Made by a program: the position numbers and the translations under genes
Assembly: GCA_035575835.1 (NCBI GenBank)
Contig: DATLXM010000007.1
Coordinates: forward strand, 1 to 64,000
Direction: 5' to 3'
DNA length: 64,000 bases
DNA from: Gaiellasilicea sp035575835
Lineage (GTDB): Bacteria > Actinomycetota > Thermoleophilia > Gaiellales > Gaiellaceae
Notes under the pieces: generated by a model
Seen by the model: the letters and a program-made list of their open reading frames with translations, nothing else
Database searches by the model: none
Told to the model about the DNA's origin: nothing
Shown: one piece after another, positions 60,815 through 64,000 of the stretch
Layout: each line of letters starts with the position of its first letter
How positions within the stretch are numbered: position 1 is the first letter of the stretch

Positions 60815-62497
60815 GTGGAAGCAAAGCACGACGTACTCGTGATCGGGGCCGGTTGCGCAGGCATGCGCGCCGCGATCGAGGCCCATGACGCGGGCGCGGA
60901 CGTCGCGATCATCTCGAAGCTCCACCCGACCCGCAGCCACTCCGGCGCGGCCGAGGGCGGGATCAACGCGGCCCTCGGGAACGCTGGCGACGACAGCCCC
61001 GAGAGCCACGCGTTCGACACCGTCAAGGGCTCGGATTACCTCGGCGACCAGGACTCGATCGAGATCTTCACCCGCGAGGCGCCGGGCGACATCTACCAGC
61101 TCGAGCACTGGGGAGCGATTTTCTCGCGCGCGGAGGACGGGAAGCTCGCGCAACGCCCGTTCGGCGCCGCCGGCTCGCCGCGCACGATCTACTCGGCCGA
61201 CATCACCGGCCACGTCCTGATCCAGGTGCTCTACGAGCAGCTCGTCAAGCGCGACATCAAGGTCTACGAGGAGTTCTTCGCCTGGCAGCTCGTCGTCCAC
61301 CAGGACCGTTGCCAGGGCGTGATCGCCTGGGACCTCCTCCACGGGGGCCTGAAGGCCTTCGGCGGGAAGACGACGATCCTCGCGACCGGTGGCGTCGGCC
61401 GGCTCTACCGCGCGACGACGAACGCCTACGCGTGTACGGGTGACGGGATGTCGATGGCGCTCCGCGCGGGCCTCCCGCTGAAGGACATCGAGTTCATGCA
61501 GTTCCATCCCACGACGATGTACCCGAGCGGGATCCTGATCACGGAGGGCTGCCGCGGCGAGGGCGGGATCCTCCGGAACTCCGAGGGCGAGCGCTTCATG
61601 GAGCGCTACGCGCCGACCGCGAAGGATCTTGCGAGCCGCGACGTCGTCTCCCGCTCCGAGCAGACCGAGATCGACGAAGGGCGCGGGATCAACGGCTCCG
61701 TCCTCCTCGACCTCACGCACCTCGGCGCCGAGCGGATCCTCACCCGGCTCCCGGGCTCCCGCGAGCTCGCGATGGTCTACGCGGGCGTCGACCCGATCCA
61801 CACGCCGATCCCGGTCCGGCCGGGGGCTCACTACCACATGGGCGGCGTCGAGACCGACACCGACGGGCTGACCGAGCTCGAGGGCCTGTACGCAGCAGGT
61901 GAGGTCGCGTGCGTCTCCGTCCACGGCGCCAACCGGCTCGGCGGCAACTCGCTGATGGAGACGATCACCTTCGGCCGCCGCTCCGGCCGTGCCGCGGCGG
62001 AGTGGGCACTTTCGAACACGACCGTCGAGGTTCCGGCGAGCGCGACTGCCGACGCCGAGCGCGAGCTGAAGGAGATCCTCGGCCGTAGCGAGGGCGAGCG
62101 TCCCTGGAAGATCCGGGACGAGCTGGGCCAGACGATGCTCGAGAACTTCGGCGTCTTCCGCCGCGAGGAGCAGATGACGAAGCAGATCGAGATCATCGAA
62201 GGCCTGCGCGAGCGCTTCCCCACCGTCGTCGTCGAGGACAAGGGCGACGTCTTCAACACCGACCTGACCCAGGTGATGGAGCTCGGCTACCTGCTCGACG
62301 TCGCCTCCTGCATGCTCCAGGCGGGGATCGCGCGCAAGGAGAGCCGCGGCGCCCATTCACGTCCGCACGACTACCCGACGCGCGACGACGAGAACTTCAT
62401 GAAGCATTCGATCACCCGCTGGGTGGACGGCGCGCCCGAGCTGACCTACAAGGACGTGCGGTTCACCAAATATCTCCCCGAGGAGCGAAAATACTGA
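60815..62497 (+). CDS. sdhA: Succinate dehydrogenase/fumarate reductase flavoprotein subunit
   Basis: The 560-residue flavoprotein has the FAD motif VLVIGAGCAGMRAAIEAHDA, the flavin-linking His in TRSHSGAAEGGINAALG, active-site QFHPTTMYPSGILITEGCRG and HGANRLGGNSLMETITFGRR. It oxidises succinate to fumarate or works in reverse. The stop shares one base with sdhB (TGATG). The downstream HdrB-like gene marks this as a non-classical, SdhE-containing complex. Confidence 0.93.
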   Translation: MEAKHDVLVIGAGCAGMRAAIEAHDAGADVAIISKLHPTRSHSGAAEGGINAALGNAGDDSPESHAFDTVKGSDYLGDQDSIEIFTREAPGDIYQLEHWGAIFSRAEDGKLAQRPFGAAGSPRTIYSADITGHVLIQVLYEQLVKRDIKVYEEFFAWQLVVHQDRCQGVIAWDLLHGGLKAFGGKTTILATGGVGRLYRATTNAYACTGDGMSMALRAGLPLKDIEFMQFHPTTMYPSGILITEGCRGEGGILRNSEGERFMERYAPTAKDLASRDVVSRSEQTEIDEGRGINGSVLLDLTHLGAERILTRLPGSRELAMVYAGVDPIHTPIPVRPGAHYHMGGVETDTDGLTELEGLYAAGEVACVSVHGANRLGGNSLMETITFGRRSGRAAAEWALSNTTVEVPASATADAERELKEILGRSEGERPWKIRDELGQTMLENFGVFRREEQMTKQIEIIEGLRERFPTVVVEDKGDVFNTDLTQVMELGYLLDVASCMLQAGIARKESRGAHSRPHDYPTRDDENFMKHSITRWVDGAPELTYKDVRFTKYLPEERKY

Positions 62498-63609
62498 TGC
62501 AGGTCGCGCTCAAGATCTGGCGGTACGACTCGACGAGCGGCGACCGCGCGCTCAAGGAGTACGAGATCGACGCGCCGGAAGAGGCGACGCTCCTCGACTG
62601 CCTGGACATCGTCAAGGACCGGGTCGACGGCACGCTCGCCTACCGGAAGAGCTGCCGGATGATGATCTGCGGCTCCTGCGGGATGCGGATGGACGGCGGC
62701 GCCGTGCTCGCCTGCAAGGTGCGGATGTACGACATCGCGAACGCCGGCCACATCCCCGTGATCTCCGCGATGGGGAACCTCCCGATCGTCCGCGACCTCG
62801 TGGTCGACATGGATCCGTTCTGGCAGAAGTTCAAGGCGATGAAGCCCTACCTCCAGCCCGGCTACGACCAGCCGGAGGCGAACGCCGAGAACGTGATCAG
62901 CCAGGAGCGGATGAACGTGATCCACAAGGAGTCGCTCTGCATCAACTGCGGCTGCTGCGTCTCGGAGTGCAACTCGATGGAGTCCGACCCGGAGTTCCTC
63001 GGGCCACAGGCGCTCGCGAAGGGGATGCGCTTCGTCGGCGACCCGCGCGACGCGGCCAAGGCCGAGCGGTTGGAGCAGTACAGCGCCCCGCACGGAATCT
63101 GGGACTGCACCCGCTGCTACTTCTGCAACGAGCGGTGCCCCAAGGGCGTCGATCCGCGCGACGCGATCGCGAAGCTCGGCGCCGAGGCGATGGCTGCCGG
63201 GATCGATCAGGACATGGGTGCGAAGCACGCGAAGTGGTTCGTCCACTCCGCGAAGACGACGGGCTGGCTCCGCGAGACCGAGCTCGTCCCGAAGACCCAG
63301 GGGATCCTCTCTTCGATCAAGGAGATGAAGTTCGCGATGGGTCTCGCCGTCAAGGGGAAGGTGCCGCCGCCCTTCCCGCCGCATGTTGCGGAGGGCGTCA
63401 AGGAGTCGCGCGCCCTCTTCGATCTCGTCAAGGAGCAGGATCGCGGCGGCGCCATGGGCATCGTCCAGGGCGAGCGCGCGCTCTCGCGGCTCGAGCACGA
63501 GATCGGCCACGCGAGTGGTGGCGGCGGTGACGGCGGAGTCGGGAGCCGCGACCAGGCGGACGTCACGCCCGGCGAGGAACCGACGAAGAAGCCGGGAGGC
63601 GGAGCATGA
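62497..63609 (+). CDS. sdhB: Succinate dehydrogenase iron-sulfur subunit with long tail
   Basis: The 370-residue protein has the [2Fe-2S] ligands C53, C58, C61 and C73, a first cubane cluster C148-C151-C154...C158 (with an extra C153) and a second C204-C207-C210...C214-Pro. Ordinary SdhB is about 230-260 residues; this one has an extra ~110 residues, ending in a Gly/Pro/Lys-rich tail, similar to the long SdhB subunits of SdhE-type complexes. It passes electrons from SdhA towards the membrane module. Confidence 0.92.
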   Translation: MQVALKIWRYDSTSGDRALKEYEIDAPEEATLLDCLDIVKDRVDGTLAYRKSCRMMICGSCGMRMDGGAVLACKVRMYDIANAGHIPVISAMGNLPIVRDLVVDMDPFWQKFKAMKPYLQPGYDQPEANAENVISQERMNVIHKESLCINCGCCVSECNSMESDPEFLGPQALAKGMRFVGDPRDAAKAERLEQYSAPHGIWDCTRCYFCNERCPKGVDPRDAIAKLGAEAMAAGIDQDMGAKHAKWFVHSAKTTGWLRETELVPKTQGILSSIKEMKFAMGLAVKGKVPPPFPPHVAEGVKESRALFDLVKEQDRGGAMGIVQGERALSRLEHEIGHASGGGGDGGVGSRDQADVTPGEEPTKKPGGGA

Positions 63610-64000
63610 GGAAGGTCGCCTACTACAAGGGCTGCCTCGCCTCGCTCTCCGCGAAGGAGCTCGACATCTCGACCCAGGCGCTGTCCCCCAAGGTCGGCCT
63701 CGAGCTGATCGAGCTCGAAACGGTCACCTGCTGTGGCGCCGGCGACATTCACGAGGCCGAGCCCGACTACTACCTCCACCTGAACGCGCGGATCCTCGCC
63801 TACGCCGAGGCGACCGGCTCGGACACGCTGATGACGGTCTGCAACGTCTGCACACTCAACCTGCGCCAGGCGAACTTCCAGCTCGTGGGCGACGAGGCGC
63901 TGCTCGAACGCGTGAACAAGAACCTCGCGAAGGTCGGCGTGCCGGAGTATCGCGGCACGGTCGACGTGCGCCACTTCCTCTGGATGGTGGCCGAGGGCGA
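63606..64000 (+). CDS. HdrB-like Cys-rich subunit (SdhE/SdhC of non-classical complex), partial
   Basis: The frame runs from ATG 63606 (ATGA overlap with sdhB) to the right edge. It starts MRKVAYYKGCLASLSAKELD and carries the CCG motif C10 - x31 - C42C43 - x35 - C79xxC82, exactly the pattern that binds an unusual [4Fe-4S] centre in heterodisulfide reductase HdrB. In non-classical succinate or methylmenaquinol:fumarate reductases this subunit replaces the haem b membrane anchor. A second CCG motif should lie beyond the edge. Confidence 0.88.
   Translation, partial: MRKVAYYKGCLASLSAKELDISTQALSPKVGLELIELETVTCCGAGDIHEAEPDYYLHLNARILAYAEATGSDTLMTVCNVCTLNLRQANFQLVGDEALLERVNKNLAKVGVPEYRGTVDVRHFLWMVAEG

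Overview
The window is dense, very GC-rich bacterial chromosome, and many genes start with GTG or TTG. Gene content suggests an aerobic heterotrophic actinobacterium, most likely of the deep-branching Thermoleophilia type. That placement is inferred from family content (PucR regulators, an actinobacterial-style acyl-CoA carboxylase, a DUF4260 protein, a sucrase/ferredoxin-like protein, tandem citrate synthases); there is no rRNA or tRNA here to confirm it. No stretch longer than about 300 bases lacks a gene. I saw no tRNA, rRNA, CRISPR array, insertion sequence or prophage.

Layout. 1-2296 (minus): a receiver protein coupled to a membrane PAS sensor that runs off the left edge. 2352-9271: a PucR regulator divergent from a putrescine/GABA module (class III aminotransferase, then a Pot-type ABC transporter), with a strong terminator-like hairpin between the binding-protein and permease genes. 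9268-20112 (minus): a four-gene signalling operon with overlapping junctions: a 2347-residue soluble poly-HAMP hybrid kinase, CheR, CheB and a second receiver/PAS/GAF kinase. 20239-24142: a PLP enzyme, DUF4260, the carboxyltransferase subunit of an acyl-CoA carboxylase and an acetyltransferase. 24169-27057: a molybdate cassette (MerR/TOBE protein, ModABC). 27054-28989 (minus): a GGDEF/HD-GYP protein behind a 36-residue membrane micropeptide. 29112-31809: small proteins, PgsA and the biotin-carrying carboxylase subunit.

31937-34942: a sucrase/ferredoxin-like protein, a JmjC/cupin-4 oxygenase overlapping the gene for an extremely Asp-rich 61-residue peptide, and DUF1028. 35005-38231: a lipoprotein, then sucC and sucD with a methyltransferase gene between them. 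38453-44740: an MFS transporter, S-adenosylhomocysteine hydrolase, an ANT-like nucleotidyltransferase, a DEAD-box helicase, a MocR/LysN-type aminotransferase and small proteins. 44876-53034: Lon-like PDZ protease, SDR, malate and isocitrate dehydrogenases, divergent from two citrate synthases, a HEAT-like protein and purEK. 53031-58989: two overlapping xer recombinase genes, a hydrolase, PlsC, an ABC exporter and a P1-type peptidase. 59051-64000: PEP carboxykinase and a non-classical succinate dehydrogenase (SdhA, SdhB and an HdrB-like SdhE, cut by the edge).

The metabolic genes fit together: citrate synthase, isocitrate dehydrogenase, succinyl-CoA ligase, succinate dehydrogenase and malate dehydrogenase cover most of the TCA cycle. 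PEP carboxykinase links it to gluconeogenesis and the acyl-CoA carboxylase feeds carbon in. Many promoters look leaderless: a TAnnnT -10 hexamer lies 6 to 10 bases before the start codon. Several convergent pairs share a CTAG palindrome in which both stop codons overlap. The most unusual items are the giant poly-HAMP kinase operon, the Asp-rich peptide/JmjC pair, pckA with no canonical start codon (apparent AUA), and the WGW micropeptide.
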